A stretch of DNA of 51,149 bases, taken from contig JAUJMQ010000004.1 of the NCBI GenBank assembly GCA_030446775.1, forward strand, positions 43,802 through 94,950, in the 5' to 3' direction. The notes beneath the pieces were generated by a model. That model searched no databases and was not told where the DNA came from. It saw only the letters and a list, made by a program, of their open reading frames with translations. Origin of the DNA: Egibacteraceae bacterium (lineage in GTDB: Bacteria > Actinomycetota > Nitriliruptoria > Euzebyales > Egibacteraceae). Shown one piece after another: positions 28,201 through 37,161 of the stretch (position 1 is its first letter; every line of letters starts with the position of its first letter). A program made the position numbers and the translations under genes.

Positions 28201-29444
28201 CGCTCTCCCACTCCCAGCCGGCGCTCGAGGCGCTGGGCCGCTCTCGACATTGAGTAACAGGACACCCAGTACAGGAAGGCCGCGAAGGCCAGCGTCTCCC
28301 CCTGCAGCCCCTGCCCACGGAAGTCGCCCTGGAACAGGATCGCCTGGGCGATCCCGAGCAGCTCGATGAGCCCGATGATCGCCAGCAGGGACGTGTCCTT
28401 GAACAGGCTGATGAACTGCCCGACGAGCGTGGGGATGACGTTGCGCAGCGCCTGGGGCAAGACGATGAGGAACGTCGTCTTCAGCGGTGACAACCCGATC
28501 GCCTTCGCCGCCTCGGTCTGGCCGACGGGAACGCTCTGCAAGCCGCCGCGGACGGTCTCGGCGAGGTACGCGCCGGTGAACAGGATGATGACGACGAGCC
28601 CGCGGGTGACCAGCTCCGGGCGGTTGAACCCGGGCGGGAGGAACAGGCCGATCGTCACCGAGCCGATGAACAGCAGGGTGATGAGCGGCACGCCGCGGAT
28701 GATCTCGATGTAGCCGACGCAGAACGTGCGCACGGCGGGGAAGCTGGAGCGTCGGCCCAGGCCGAGCAGCACACCGAGCGGGAACGACAGCACGATCCCG
28801 CCGACCGCAACCGAGGTGGTCAACAAAAAGCCGCCCCAGCGGTCGATCCCTGGTCCCCCCGCCGCGGTCATCGCCAGGTACGCCGCGAACACGGCGGCGA
28901 CGTACACGAGCGGCAGCCGCCGGCTGAACCGCTCCGGGAGCCGGCTGCCTCCCAGCCACGACAGGCCCGCGACCGCCAGGACCGCGGCGGTCAGCAGGGC
29001 CGGCAGCGGCGTGCGCGTGAAGGACAGGATGACGAGCAGCCCCACGAGCGCCGGCGCAGACCGCTTGAGGGCGTCGAGCCGGCTCGCGGACGTCCGGCGG
29101 CGACGGCTCGCGGCGCCGGCGCCCAGACCCGCCGCGACGGCGAGGATCCCCAGCGCCAGCCACACGCGGGGCAGCGCGCTGCGCGGGTACAGCCCCACCA
29201 TGAGGTTGGTGAGGTTGGCCTCGACGACCTCCCAGCGTGCCGAGACGAAGACGAACCGCAGCGCGCGGAACAGCGCGTAGACGACGATGACGCCGAAGAC
29301 GACGGTCAGGATGCCGTTGAGGACGGAGTTGAACAGGTTGTCGCGGACCCACTCACCGGGTGGGACGCGTCGCTGGTCGTGGCGCTCCGGCTCGGGCGGC
29401 GGGACCGGCTCTTCGACCGTGGGGCGGCTGAGTCCCAGGTCCAT
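28197..29444 (-). CDS. aapM: Polar amino acid ABC permease (AapM type)
   Basis: 415 residues from the ATG at 29444, overlapping the aapQ stop (TGATG). A long N-terminal part with several helices precedes the conserved HisM-type permease domain ([62 protein letters not shown]). The length and extra helices match AapM rather than small HisM proteins. Inner membrane subunit. Confidence 0.85.
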
Positions 29445-30619
29445 CAGCGACCCTCCAGCGCGAGACCCCGGTTGACGATGTTGGCGATGACCGAGATGGT
29501 CAGCGACAACGACAGGTAGGCCGCCATCAGCACGAGGTAGGCGGGCGGCGCGGGGCTGCCGTTGGCGATGGCCTGCTGCGTCAGCCGGGTGAGCTCGAAG
29601 TAGCCGATCGCGGTCGCCAGCGAGCTGTTCTTGGTGAGGTTCAGAAACTGGTTGGCCAGCGGCGGGACCGCGATGCGGAAGGCCTGCGGCAGCACGACGA
29701 AGCGCAGGCGCTGGAAGCTCGACAGGGCGATGGCGTTGGCCGCCTCGGTCTGGCCCTTGGGCACCGCCTGGATGCTGCCGCGCACGATCTCGGCGATGTG
29801 GCTGGCGGTGTAGACGACCAGCGCGATCAGCAGCGCGGAGTACTCCGCCCCGAGGCGGATGCCGCCCTGCACGCCGCGGCCGTCGCGCTCGGGGATGGTC
29901 AGCGCGAACGGCGACCGCAGGGCGAAGTACCCGACGGTCGCGATGACCAGGAACGTGCCCGCGCCCCACAGCCAGCGGTGGTGGGGCTGCCCGGTCGCGT
30001 CGAAGCGCCTCGTGCGCACGACCCCGACAAGGAGCGCGACGATCAGCGCGGTGGCGAGCACGAGCAGGAACCCGGTGGCGTTGGCGCCGCCCACGACCCA
30101 CGGGACGTTCAGGCCGCGGTTGGACAGCACGATGACGTCGAAGGCCTCGATGGCCTCGGTGATGCGCGGAAGCTTGAGGATGACGGCCAGGTACAGAAAC
30201 AGGATCCACAGCAGGATCGGGATGTTGCGCAGCGTCTCGACGTAGACGGCGGCGGTCTTGCGCACCAGCCAGTTCGTCGACAGGCGCGCCACCCCGACGA
30301 CGATGCCGATGAGCAGCGCGAGCGCGATGCCGACGGTGGACACCCGGATGGTGTTGATGAAGCCGACGAGGATGGCGTCGCGGATGGGCTGGGAGGGGCT
30401 GAAGTCGGTGTCGGCGATGTCGACGCGGGCCGGCTGGTCGAGGAAGGCGAAGCTGAGCTGCCCGGGCGCGTTGCGCGTCAGGTTGCCGTACAGGTAGAGC
30501 ACGACCAGCGCCAGCACGGCGAGGAACGCGATCTGCCCGCCGACGCGGAGGACGCGGACGTCACGCCACAACGGTGGGCGGGTCTGATCCCGGTAGGACG
30601 GCGCCTCGGCGACAGCCAC
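29444..30619 (-). CDS. aapQ: Polar amino acid ABC permease (AapQ type)
   Basis: 391 residues from the GTG at 30619. N-terminal helix IAFLAVLALVVLYLY, NTIRVSTVGIALALLIGIVVG, YVETLRNIPILLWILFLYL and the EAA-type loop GSIQAVPKGQTEAANAI mark the HisMQ family; the central insert with an extra helix fits AapQ. It follows the binding-protein gene after a 64-base gap containing a strong hairpin. Confidence 0.85.
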   Translation of the reverse strand: MAVAEAPSYRDQTRPPLWRDVRVLRVGGQIAFLAVLALVVLYLYGNLTRNAPGQLSFAFLDQPARVDIADTDFSPSQPIRDAILVGFINTIRVSTVGIALALLIGIVVGVARLSTNWLVRKTAAVYVETLRNIPILLWILFLYLAVILKLPRITEAIEAFDVIVLSNRGLNVPWVVGGANATGFLLVLATALIVALLVGVVRTRRFDATGQPHHRWLWGAGTFLVIATVGYFALRSPFALTIPERDGRGVQGGIRLGAEYSALLIALVVYTASHIAEIVRGSIQAVPKGQTEAANAIALSSFQRLRFVVLPQAFRIAVPPLANQFLNLTKNSSLATAIGYFELTRLTQQAIANGSPAPPAYLVLMAAYLSLSLTISVIANIVNRGLALEGR

Positions 30620-30638
30620 GCTGCCTCGCTTCGTCAGC

Positions 30639-30663
30639 GGGGCGGCGGCGCTGCCGCCGCCCC
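30639..30663. terminator. Intercistronic hairpin between aapJ and aapQ
   Basis: An 11-bp perfect stem (GGGGCGGCGGC at 30639-30649 with GCCGCCGCCCC at 30653-30663) and a 3-base loop, immediately after the binding-protein gene. Such structures usually reduce read-through or protect the upstream mRNA so that the binding protein exceeds the permeases. Confidence 0.6.
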
Positions 30664-30683
30664 CAGCTAGCCCCGCGCCGCTG

Positions 30684-31862
30684 TCAGCGGTACGGCGGCG
30701 CGTACTGTAGGCCGCCGTCGGTCCACAGTGCGTTCAGGCCGCGCTCCAACTCGATCGGCGTGCCGGGACCGAGGTGGCGGTCGAAGATCTCCCCGTAGTT
30801 GCCGACCGCCTCGATGACGTTGACGGCGAAGTCGGGGTCCATGCCCAGCCCGGGGTCCAGGACCGTGCCGTCCTCGGACTCCTGGCCGAGGAACAGGCGG
30901 ATGTTCGCGTCGTCGGAGTCGAGCATCTCCTGGAGGTTGTCGGAGGTGATGCCGTACTCCTCGGCCTGGATGGTGGCGTAGACCGCCCAGTCCACGATCT
31001 GCGCCCAGGTCGGGTCACCCTCGGCGACGGCCGGGCCAAGCGGCTCCTTGGAGAACGCTTCGGGGGCGCCGTCCTCGCCGGTGAGGATGCGCAGCGCCTC
31101 CGGGCCGCCCTGGTCCTCAGGCCACGCCGACCGGATGCCGGCCAGCTGGGACAGGTCCGACGTCCAGCCGTCGCAGCGGCCCTGCACGAAGGCCTGCTGG
31201 AGGGTCTCGTTGTCCTCGAACACGAGCGGGTCGTAGTCGATGTCCTGGAAGCGCGTGGCCAGGTTCTGCTCGGTGGTCGTGCCGGAGGTCACGCAGATCG
31301 TCGTGCCCTCCATGTCGTCGATGGATTCGAACTCGCTGTCGGCCGGGACCATCATCCCCTGGCCGTCGTAGAAGTTCGTGTGCAGGAACGTCGCGTTCTC
31401 GGTGCCGTCGCGGCTGGCGGTCCACGTCGTGTTGCGGATGAGCACGTCGATCTCGCCGGACTCCAGCGCGGGGAAGCGCTGGTCGGAGGTCAGCGTGCGC
31501 AGCTCGATCGCTTCGGGGTCCCCGAGCGCGGCGGCGGCGATCGCGCGGCAGAAGTCGATGTCGAACCCGACGAGCTCCCCGTCCTCACCGACGGATCCGA
31601 AGCCGGGCACCTCGTTGTTGACGCCGCACACCACCGAGCCGCGCTCGCGTACCCGGTCGATGATGCTGCCGGACGGGCCGCCTCCGGTGTCCTCGGTCGC
31701 CTCGGTCTGGCCGCCGGCGGCGACCTCGGCGGGGTCGCTGGCGGCAGCCCCCAGGTTCGCCTCGCCGCCGGCCCCGGCGTCGGTCTCGCCGCCACCGGAC
31801 GTGCAACCCGCCGCGACGAGCGCCAGCGCGAACAGCAGCGTCGTCAGCATCTTCTTGGTCAA
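30684..31862 (-). CDS. aapJ: Polar amino acid-binding lipoprotein (AapJ type)
   Basis: 392 residues from the TTG at 31862, chosen for GGGAGG just upstream; an ATG lies 12 bases further in. Signal peptide LTTLLFALALVAAGC with lipobox Cys at residue 20, a Gly/Ala/Glu tether to ~55, then an SBP_bac_3 domain (RVRERGSVVCGVNNEVPGFG, GFDIDFCRAIAAAALGD, VLIRNTTWTASRDGTENATF). First gene of the importer operon. Confidence 0.87.
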   Translation of the reverse strand: MTKKMLTTLLFALALVAAGCTSGGGETDAGAGGEANLGAAASDPAEVAAGGQTEATEDTGGGPSGSIIDRVRERGSVVCGVNNEVPGFGSVGEDGELVGFDIDFCRAIAAAALGDPEAIELRTLTSDQRFPALESGEIDVLIRNTTWTASRDGTENATFLHTNFYDGQGMMVPADSEFESIDDMEGTTICVTSGTTTEQNLATRFQDIDYDPLVFEDNETLQQAFVQGRCDGWTSDLSQLAGIRSAWPEDQGGPEALRILTGEDGAPEAFSKEPLGPAVAEGDPTWAQIVDWAVYATIQAEEYGITSDNLQEMLDSDDANIRLFLGQESEDGTVLDPGLGMDPDFAVNVIEAVGNYGEIFDRHLGPGTPIELERGLNALWTDGGLQYAPPYR

Positions 31863-32014
31863 GAGGTCCTCCCTGACTGGCGCAGGAGACGCCACAGCGG
31901 TGCACAGGCCCGCGTCGGGTCTCCGTACGATCGTGGCGGGAGCGTAACCGAACCGTCCCGCCCGCACGTGACGTTTTGCATCACCCGCCGACTCCGGGTG
32001 CCGGGGTCCGGACG

Positions 32015-32884
32015 TCAGACGCCGACGGGGTGCCAGACGGTCTTGATCTCGGTGAAGGCGAGCAGGCGCTGGGGGTCGGGGTCAGCCGCCCAGTCCTCAG
32101 CCTCGCCGGCGGGCCGCATGACCCGTTTGACGTTCCCCGCGGCGGCGCGCTCCAGCGCGGCGACGTCCTGCCCGGTGACGCCGCACAGGTCGATCGCGTT
32201 GACGTCCATGTGCGCAGCGAGCACGGCCGCTAGCTCGCCGGTGCGGCCGGTGAGCACGTTGACCACGCCGCCGGGCAGGTCGGAGGTGGCGAGCACCTCG
32301 GTGAGCGTGATGGCCGGCAGCGGGGTGCGCTCGGCGGCGACGACGACGGCGGTGTTGCCCGACACGACGACCGGCGCCACGACGCTGACGAGCCCCAGCA
32401 GGCTGGAGCTCTGCGGGGCGTCCCCGGCCACGACGCCGGTCGGCTCGGGGACGCTGAAGTTGATGTACGGACCGGCCTCGGGGTCGGCCGCGCCGGCGAC
32501 CGCGGCGATCTTGTCGGCCCAGCCGGCGTACCAGACCCAGCGGTCGATCGCGGCGTCGACGAGCCGGTCGGCCTCGGCGGGCGAGCCGCCCTCGCCGTCG
32601 GCGACCTCCGCGACGAACTGGTCGCGGCGGCCCTCGAGCAGCTCGGCGACGCGATACAGCACCTGCCCCCGGTTGTAGGCGGTCGCCTCGGCCCACAGGG
32701 GGAACGCCTTGCGGGCGGCGACGACGGCATCGCGCGCGTCCTTGCGCGACCCCTGCGCGGCGTTGGCCAGGAACGTGCCGTCGGCGGCGCCGACCTCGTA
32801 GGAGCGGCCGGACTCCGAGCGGGGGAACTTCCCGCCGATGAACAGCTTGTAGGTCTTGCGGACAGCCAGGCGCGGGTCAGCCAT
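32015..32884 (-). CDS. Short aldehyde dehydrogenase homologue lacking the catalytic half
   Basis: 289 residues from the ATG at 32884, overlapping the full-length ALDH by 8 bases. It shows the ALDH N-terminal and NAD-binding parts (KTYKLFIGGKFPRSESGR, LLGLVSVVAPVVVSGN, LPGGVVNVLTG). It has no LELGGK general-base motif and no GQxC cysteine motif, and it ends shortly after the region where they should be. Similar short ALDH proteins are encoded beside deoC in other actinobacteria as I recall. A non-catalytic subunit of the adjacent enzyme is likely. Confidence 0.7.
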   Translation of the reverse strand: MADPRLAVRKTYKLFIGGKFPRSESGRSYEVGAADGTFLANAAQGSRKDARDAVVAARKAFPLWAEATAYNRGQVLYRVAELLEGRRDQFVAEVADGEGGSPAEADRLVDAAIDRWVWYAGWADKIAAVAGAADPEAGPYINFSVPEPTGVVAGDAPQSSSLLGLVSVVAPVVVSGNTAVVVAAERTPLPAITLTEVLATSDLPGGVVNVLTGRTGELAAVLAAHMDVNAIDLCGVTGQDVAALERAAAGNVKRVMRPAGEAEDWAADPDPQRLLAFTEIKTVWHPVGV

Positions 32885-34373
32885 GCCGGGCCCCGTCGCC
32901 GGACAGCTCGGCCTTGGGCGGTCCCAGCGTCTCGTTGCCCTCAGCGAGGTAGGCCTCCAGACCGTGGCGGCCACCCTCCCGGCCGAAGCCGGACTCCTTG
33001 TAGCCGCCGAACGGGCTCGCGGGGTCGAAGCGGTTGAAGGTGTTGGCCCATACCACGCCCGCGCGCAGGCGCTGCGCCATCCACAGGATGCGGCTGCCCT
33101 TCTCGGTCCAGACCCCCGCCGACAGCCCGTAGGGGGTGTTGTTGGCCTTCTCGACCGCCTCGGCGGGGGTGCGGAACGTCAGCACCGACAGCACCGGCCC
33201 GAAGATCTCCTCGCGGGCGATCCGGTGCGACTGGCTGACGCCGGTGAACAGCGTCGGCGGGAACCAGTAGCCGCGGTCGGGCAGCTGGCACGCGGGCTGC
33301 CAGCGCTGCGCGCCCTCGGCGTCGCCGGCGGCTGCGAGCTCGCGGATGCGGTCCAGCTGCACCGACGAGTTGATCGCGCCGATGTCGGTGTTCTTGTCCA
33401 GCGGGTCGCCGAGGCGCAGGGTCGCCAGGCGCCGCTTGAGCGAGTCCAGCACGGGCTCGGCCACCGACTCCTGGACCAGCAGCCGGGAGCCCGCGCAGCA
33501 CACGTGGCCCTGGTTGAAGAAGATGCCGTTGACGATGCCCTCCACGGCCTGGTCGATCGGCGCGTCGTCGAACACGACGTTGGCCGCCTTGCCGCCGAGC
33601 TCCAGCGTGAGGCGGGTCCGCGTCCCCGCCAGCGTGCGGGCGATCTCCTTGCCCACCTCGGTGGAGCCCGTGAAAGCGACCTTGTCCAGGCCGTCGTGGC
33701 TCACGAGCGCCCGACCGGTGCCGCCGGCGCCCGTGACGACGTTGACCACCCCCGGCGGGAGGTCGGCCTGCTGGAGGATCTCGGCGAGCAGCAGTGCCGT
33801 CAGCGGCGTCGTCTCGGCGGGCTTGAGCACGCAGGTGTTGCCGGCGGCCAGCGCCGGCGCCAGCTTCCACGCCGCCATCAGCAGCGGGAAGTTCCACGGG
33901 ATGACCTGCCCCGCGACGCCGAGAGGCCGCGGGTCGGGACCGAAGCCGGCGTGCTGCAGCTTGTCGGCCCAGCCGGCGTAGTGGAAGAAGTGGGCGGCGA
34001 CCAACGGCACGTCGACGTCGCGGGACTCCCGGATCGGCTTGCCGTTGTCCAGCGACTCGAGCACCGCCAGCTCGCGGGAGCGTTCCTGCACCAGCCGCGC
34101 GACGCGGTACAGGTACTTCGCGCGCTCGGCCGGGCGCATCGGACCCCACACGTCGGTGTGGGCACGGCGGGCTGCCGCCACCGCCCGGTCGACGTCGCCC
34201 GGCCCGGCCTCGGCGACCTCGGCGAGGACCTCCTCGCTGGCCGGGTTGACCGTCTTGAACGACGAGCCGTCGACCGGCTCGCTGAAGCGGCCGTCGATGA
34301 ACAACCCGTAGCTGCTGCGGAGCCGGACGACGTCGCGCGACTCCGGCGCGGGGGCGTAGTCCCAGTCGGTCAT
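32877..34373 (-). CDS. Aldehyde dehydrogenase
   Basis: 498 residues from the ATG at 34373. Full ALDH fold: GQVIPWNFPLLMAAWKLAPA, VAFTGSTEVGKEIA, LTLELGGKAANVVF (general-base Glu), FFNQGHVCCAGSRLLVQ (nucleophile Cys), EEIFGPVLSVLTF. It lies 10 bases downstream of deoC, so it probably oxidises the acetaldehyde released by DeoC during deoxyribose breakdown; the substrate is inferred from context. Confidence 0.85.
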   Translation of the reverse strand: MTDWDYAPAPESRDVVRLRSSYGLFIDGRFSEPVDGSSFKTVNPASEEVLAEVAEAGPGDVDRAVAAARRAHTDVWGPMRPAERAKYLYRVARLVQERSRELAVLESLDNGKPIRESRDVDVPLVAAHFFHYAGWADKLQHAGFGPDPRPLGVAGQVIPWNFPLLMAAWKLAPALAAGNTCVLKPAETTPLTALLLAEILQQADLPPGVVNVVTGAGGTGRALVSHDGLDKVAFTGSTEVGKEIARTLAGTRTRLTLELGGKAANVVFDDAPIDQAVEGIVNGIFFNQGHVCCAGSRLLVQESVAEPVLDSLKRRLATLRLGDPLDKNTDIGAINSSVQLDRIRELAAAGDAEGAQRWQPACQLPDRGYWFPPTLFTGVSQSHRIAREEIFGPVLSVLTFRTPAEAVEKANNTPYGLSAGVWTEKGSRILWMAQRLRAGVVWANTFNRFDPASPFGGYKESGFGREGGRHGLEAYLAEGNETLGPPKAELSGDGARHG

Positions 34374-34383
34374 GACGCGGCCT

Positions 34384-35339
34384 TCAGTCCAGGGTGAAGT
34401 AATCCGGGCCGGCGTAAGCGCCGGTGCGCTGCTTGGAGCGCTGCATGAGCAGGTCGTTGAGCAGGCTGGACGCCCCGAAGCGGAAGCGGTCCGGGTGCAG
34501 CCACGCCTGGCCGACGGTCTCGCGGACGAGCACGAGGTAGCGCACCGCGTCCTTGGCGGTGCGGATGCCACCGGCTGCCTTCACGCCGACATCGACGCCG
34601 GTCGCGCCGGCGAAGTCGCGCACGGCCTCGAGCATGACGAGCACCGTCGCGGGCGTGGATGCCGGGTTCACCTTGCCGGTGGAGGTCTTGATGAAGTCGG
34701 CGCCCCCGACCATCGCCAGCCACGAGGCACGCCGCACGTTGTCCAACGTCGCGAGCTCGCCCGCCTCGAGGCGCACCTGGCGGCGGGCGTCGCCGCAGGC
34801 CGCCTTGACGGCCCGGACCTCCTGGAGCACGGCAGCGTACCGGCCGCTGAGGAACGCGCCCCGGTCGATGACCATGTCGACCTCGTCGGCGCCCGCTGAC
34901 ACCGCCTCGGCGACGTCGGCGAGCTTGGTTCGCAGCGACGCGCGGCCGGAGGGGAACGCCGTCGCGACCGAGGCGACGTGGACGCCGCTGCCCGCGAGCG
35001 CCTGCACGGCGACCGCCACGAGGTCGGCGTACACGCACACGGCGGCCACCGGCGGAACCTCGGGATCCGACGGGTCGGGGCGGCGGGCCTTGGCGCACAG
35101 CGCCCGGATCTTGCCGGGGGTGTCGGCCCCTCCAGCGTCGTGAGGTCGGTCATGCGGATGGCCGCGTCGAGCGCCCACAGCTTGGACTCGCGCTTGATCG
35201 AGCGCGTCGCCAGCGTCGCGGCGCGTGCCTCCGCCCCGACCTGGTCGACACCCGGCAACCCGTGCAGGAACCGCCGCAGCGCGGACTCCGACGCGGTGAC
35301 GTCGGTCAGCACGCCCGTCGGCGGCAGGAGCGCCGTCAC
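34384..35339 (-). CDS. deoC: Deoxyribose-phosphate aldolase (one frameshift)
   Basis: Splits 2-deoxyribose-5-P into glyceraldehyde-3-P and acetaldehyde. The GTG at 35339 is the likely start. The N-terminal part (KRESKLWALDAAIRMTDLTT) joins ADTPGKIRALCAKA through a single base near the C run at 35125-35130. The active-site region GGADFIKTSTGKV (Schiff-base Lys) and VGVKAAGGIRTAKDA are intact. Heads the deoC-ALDH-ALDH operon. Confidence 0.82.
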
Positions 35340-35632
35340 CGGTGGGCTGCCGCGGGCTGGGCCGGGGCCCACCCGGTGGAGTTCGTCGTCATCGCTGGAC
35401 CACCGCCAGAGGAAGGGTCGCCGCGCCGGGATCGTGCTCGCGGGCGAGCACGGCGGCAGCGGCTGTCGTGATGTTCGCCGCCATTATGCGGGTCGTCGCC
35501 GCCCGCGCGACGAGCCCCGGCCCCGGGTCCGGGGCGGTCAGGCCGGCCGGAGCAGGATTGGTCACGATAGTGTGACCAACCCTGCTGTGTGCGAGGCCGG
35601 AGGGTCCGTGCCCGCAGCGGCTGGATGGTGGG
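35340..35632. other. Intergenic region upstream of deoC
   Basis: About 290 bases with no supported gene. It holds the palindrome listed at 35552-35585 and must contain the deoC promoter, which I could not pick out with confidence. Confidence 0.4.
35552..35585. promoter_or_regulatory. Palindrome/hairpin with TTGGTCAC-N6-GTGACCAA
   Basis: GCAGG and CCTGC flank TTGGTCAC (35558-35565), GATAGT and GTGACCAA (35572-35579). The same 8-6-8 arrangement recurs at 38699-38720. It could be an operator for the deoC operon or a terminator for the minus-strand DUF2332 gene; there is no U tract on either side. Confidence 0.5.
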
Positions 35633-36736
35633 TCACCACAGGGCCGGGCCGGCGGCCTGGTCGCCCCAGGACACCGGGAACCCGTGCCCGCCGGCGGTGG
35701 CGAGCAGCCGCTCGTCACCGCCCGGCCACAGCGTCAGCCACACCCCCATCCCCCGCAGCGCCGTCCGGGGCTCCATGCGCAGCCAGGCGAAGGGCGCCGC
35801 GGGCGACGCGCGCTCCCCCGCCGCCGTGATCGCCTCGCGCAGGACCGTCCGGTCGCGCTCGCCGAGGTACTGCCCACGACAGAGTGGTAGACGACCGTGG
35901 CCACGCTCGCGGCAGGCTCGGCGAGGCGCGCCGGCAGCCACTCGGCGACGGACGCATCGGCCACCTGCGCCGGCAGGGCCGCCGCGACGGCCAGGGCGCC
36001 GCGCAGGCGCTCGAAGCGCTCGGGCTGGTCGGCCCACAACGACGCGGTCAGCGTGAGCCGCCCCTCGTCGGTCAACGGGTCCAGTGGCCGCGGGTCGCAG
36101 CCCTGCCGCTCGACGACGCTGACCCGTGTGGCCAGCAGGCCCGCGGGCGTCCCAGCGGCCCGCCAGCACCACCGGTGACGCCGGGTCGCCCCAGGCGCGG
36201 GCGCCGCCCTCGTCGCGGTACCGGAAGGCGTCCCAGCGCAGGTTCAGCCCGGCGCTCGCGCCGACCTCGAGCAGCCGCAGCGGCAGCCCGGTGCGCGCGG
36301 CGACGGTCGAAAGCCCGGCGCCAAGGCCGCGCAGCGCCGACGTCGTTGGTCTGGCAGGGGTGCGTGACGAGCTCGCGCAGCTCGTCGCGGTGCTCGACGA
36401 GCACCGCCCGCAGCGCCGGCCACGCCCCCTGGACACCGGCGGTGCCGCCGACCGACGGGTAGTGCAGCGCCAGGGCCGGCGCGCGGCGGGTGAGCACGAG
36501 CCGGTGCGCCGCGGCCAGCAGGCGCAGGGCGACGGCGTGGTCCTCGAGCGTGGCGACGGGCCGCAGCACGTCCCAGGCGGACCCCGCCGGCGGCCACGTC
36601 GGCGGCGGCCTCCCGCAGCAGGACGGCGTACAGCGGCGACCCCATGGCCGCGGACGCCTCCGCCTGGGCGGCCAGCGCCCTGGCGGTGGGCTCGCGCAGG
36701 TCCTCGCGCCGCGCCGCGCCCCTCGTCGTCTGCCAT
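35633..36736 (-). CDS. DUF2332 family protein (about five frameshifts)
   Basis: From the ATG at 36736 (MADDEGRG) to 35633, about 367 residues once frames are joined. Recognised segments in successive frames: MGSPLYAVLLREAAADVAAG; LEDHAVALRLLAAAHRL and HPCQTNDV; LRLLEVGASAGLNLRWDAF; LTLTASLWADQPERFERL; YHSVVGQYL joined to GERDRTVLREAI; FAWLRMEP. Switches fall near 36700, 36585, 36338, 36130 and 35874. The family has a methyltransferase-like fold but no assigned function. The number of breaks is high even for this window, so genuine decay is possible. Confidence 0.6.
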   Translation of the reverse strand: MADDEGRGAARGPARAHRQGAGRPGGGVRGHGVAAVRRPAAGGRRRRGRRRGPPGTCCGPSPRSRTTPSPCACWPRRTGSCSPAARRPWRCTTRRSAAPPVSRGRGRRCGRCSSSTATSCASSSRTPARPTTSALRGLGAGLSTVAARTGLPLRLLEVGASAGLNLRWDAFRYRDEGGARAWGDPASPVVLAGRWDARGPAGHTGQRRRAAGLRPAATGPVDRRGAAHADRVVVGRPARALRAPARRPGRRGGPAGAGGRCVRRRVAAGAPRRACRERGHGRLPLCRGQYLGERDRTVLREAITAAGERASPAAPFAWLRMEPRTALRGMGVWLTLWPGGDERLLATAGGHGFPVSWGDQAAGPALW

Positions 36737-36759
36737 GCCGACAGGTCTAGCGCCCCCGC

Positions 36760-36822
36760 CCGAACCCGGGTGCCGTGGATCAGTCACCGATACGGTGGCG
36801 TGTCCACGGCACCCGGGTTCGG
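36760..36822. repeat. 20-bp perfect inverted repeat with nested hairpin
   Basis: CCGAACCCGGGTGCCGTGGA (36760-36779) is the reverse complement of 36803-36822. The 23-base loop holds a second hairpin, CACCG-ATA-CGGTG. It lies between the DUF2332 start and the TIG fragment, where it could form a cruciform or act as a bidirectional terminator. Confidence 0.7.
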
Positions 36823-36859
36823 GGGTGAGTGGAAGGTGAAGCCGGTCCGCGGCGCGTGG

Positions 36860-37075
36860 CGCTGGTCCCACCGTGACCCGCACGTGCAGCGACCGCGCCA
36901 CGTGGCGGGGCCTGACCGCTGCGATCGTCCGGTCGTCGATGATCCGGAAGCTGCGCGCGGCGACGTAACCGAAGCGCACCTCGGTCGCCCCGCGGAGCGC
37001 TGAGCCCATCAGCGTGACGGCGGTGCCTCCGGCGGACGTGCCCGAGCGCCGCGACCAGCCCGCCGACGTGCTCAC
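36860..37075 (-). pseudogene. IPT/TIG-domain fragment
   Basis: The minus-strand frame reads GGTAVTLMGSALRGATEVRF then RSFRIIDDRTIAAVRPRH and VRVTV, the pattern of a TIG (immunoglobulin-like) repeat (GGTxVTITGxxFxGAT.VxFG). Only one repeat is present, without signal peptide or other domains, so it is a remnant of a surface protein or a frameshifted short gene. Confidence 0.5.
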
Positions 37076-37161
37076 GTCGCAAGGATCCTTACGGGCCGGC
37101 GGCTCCTCGAGTGCCGCGCGACAGCCGCGGCCGGGCCGGCCCGGTCGGCATACTGCGGGGC

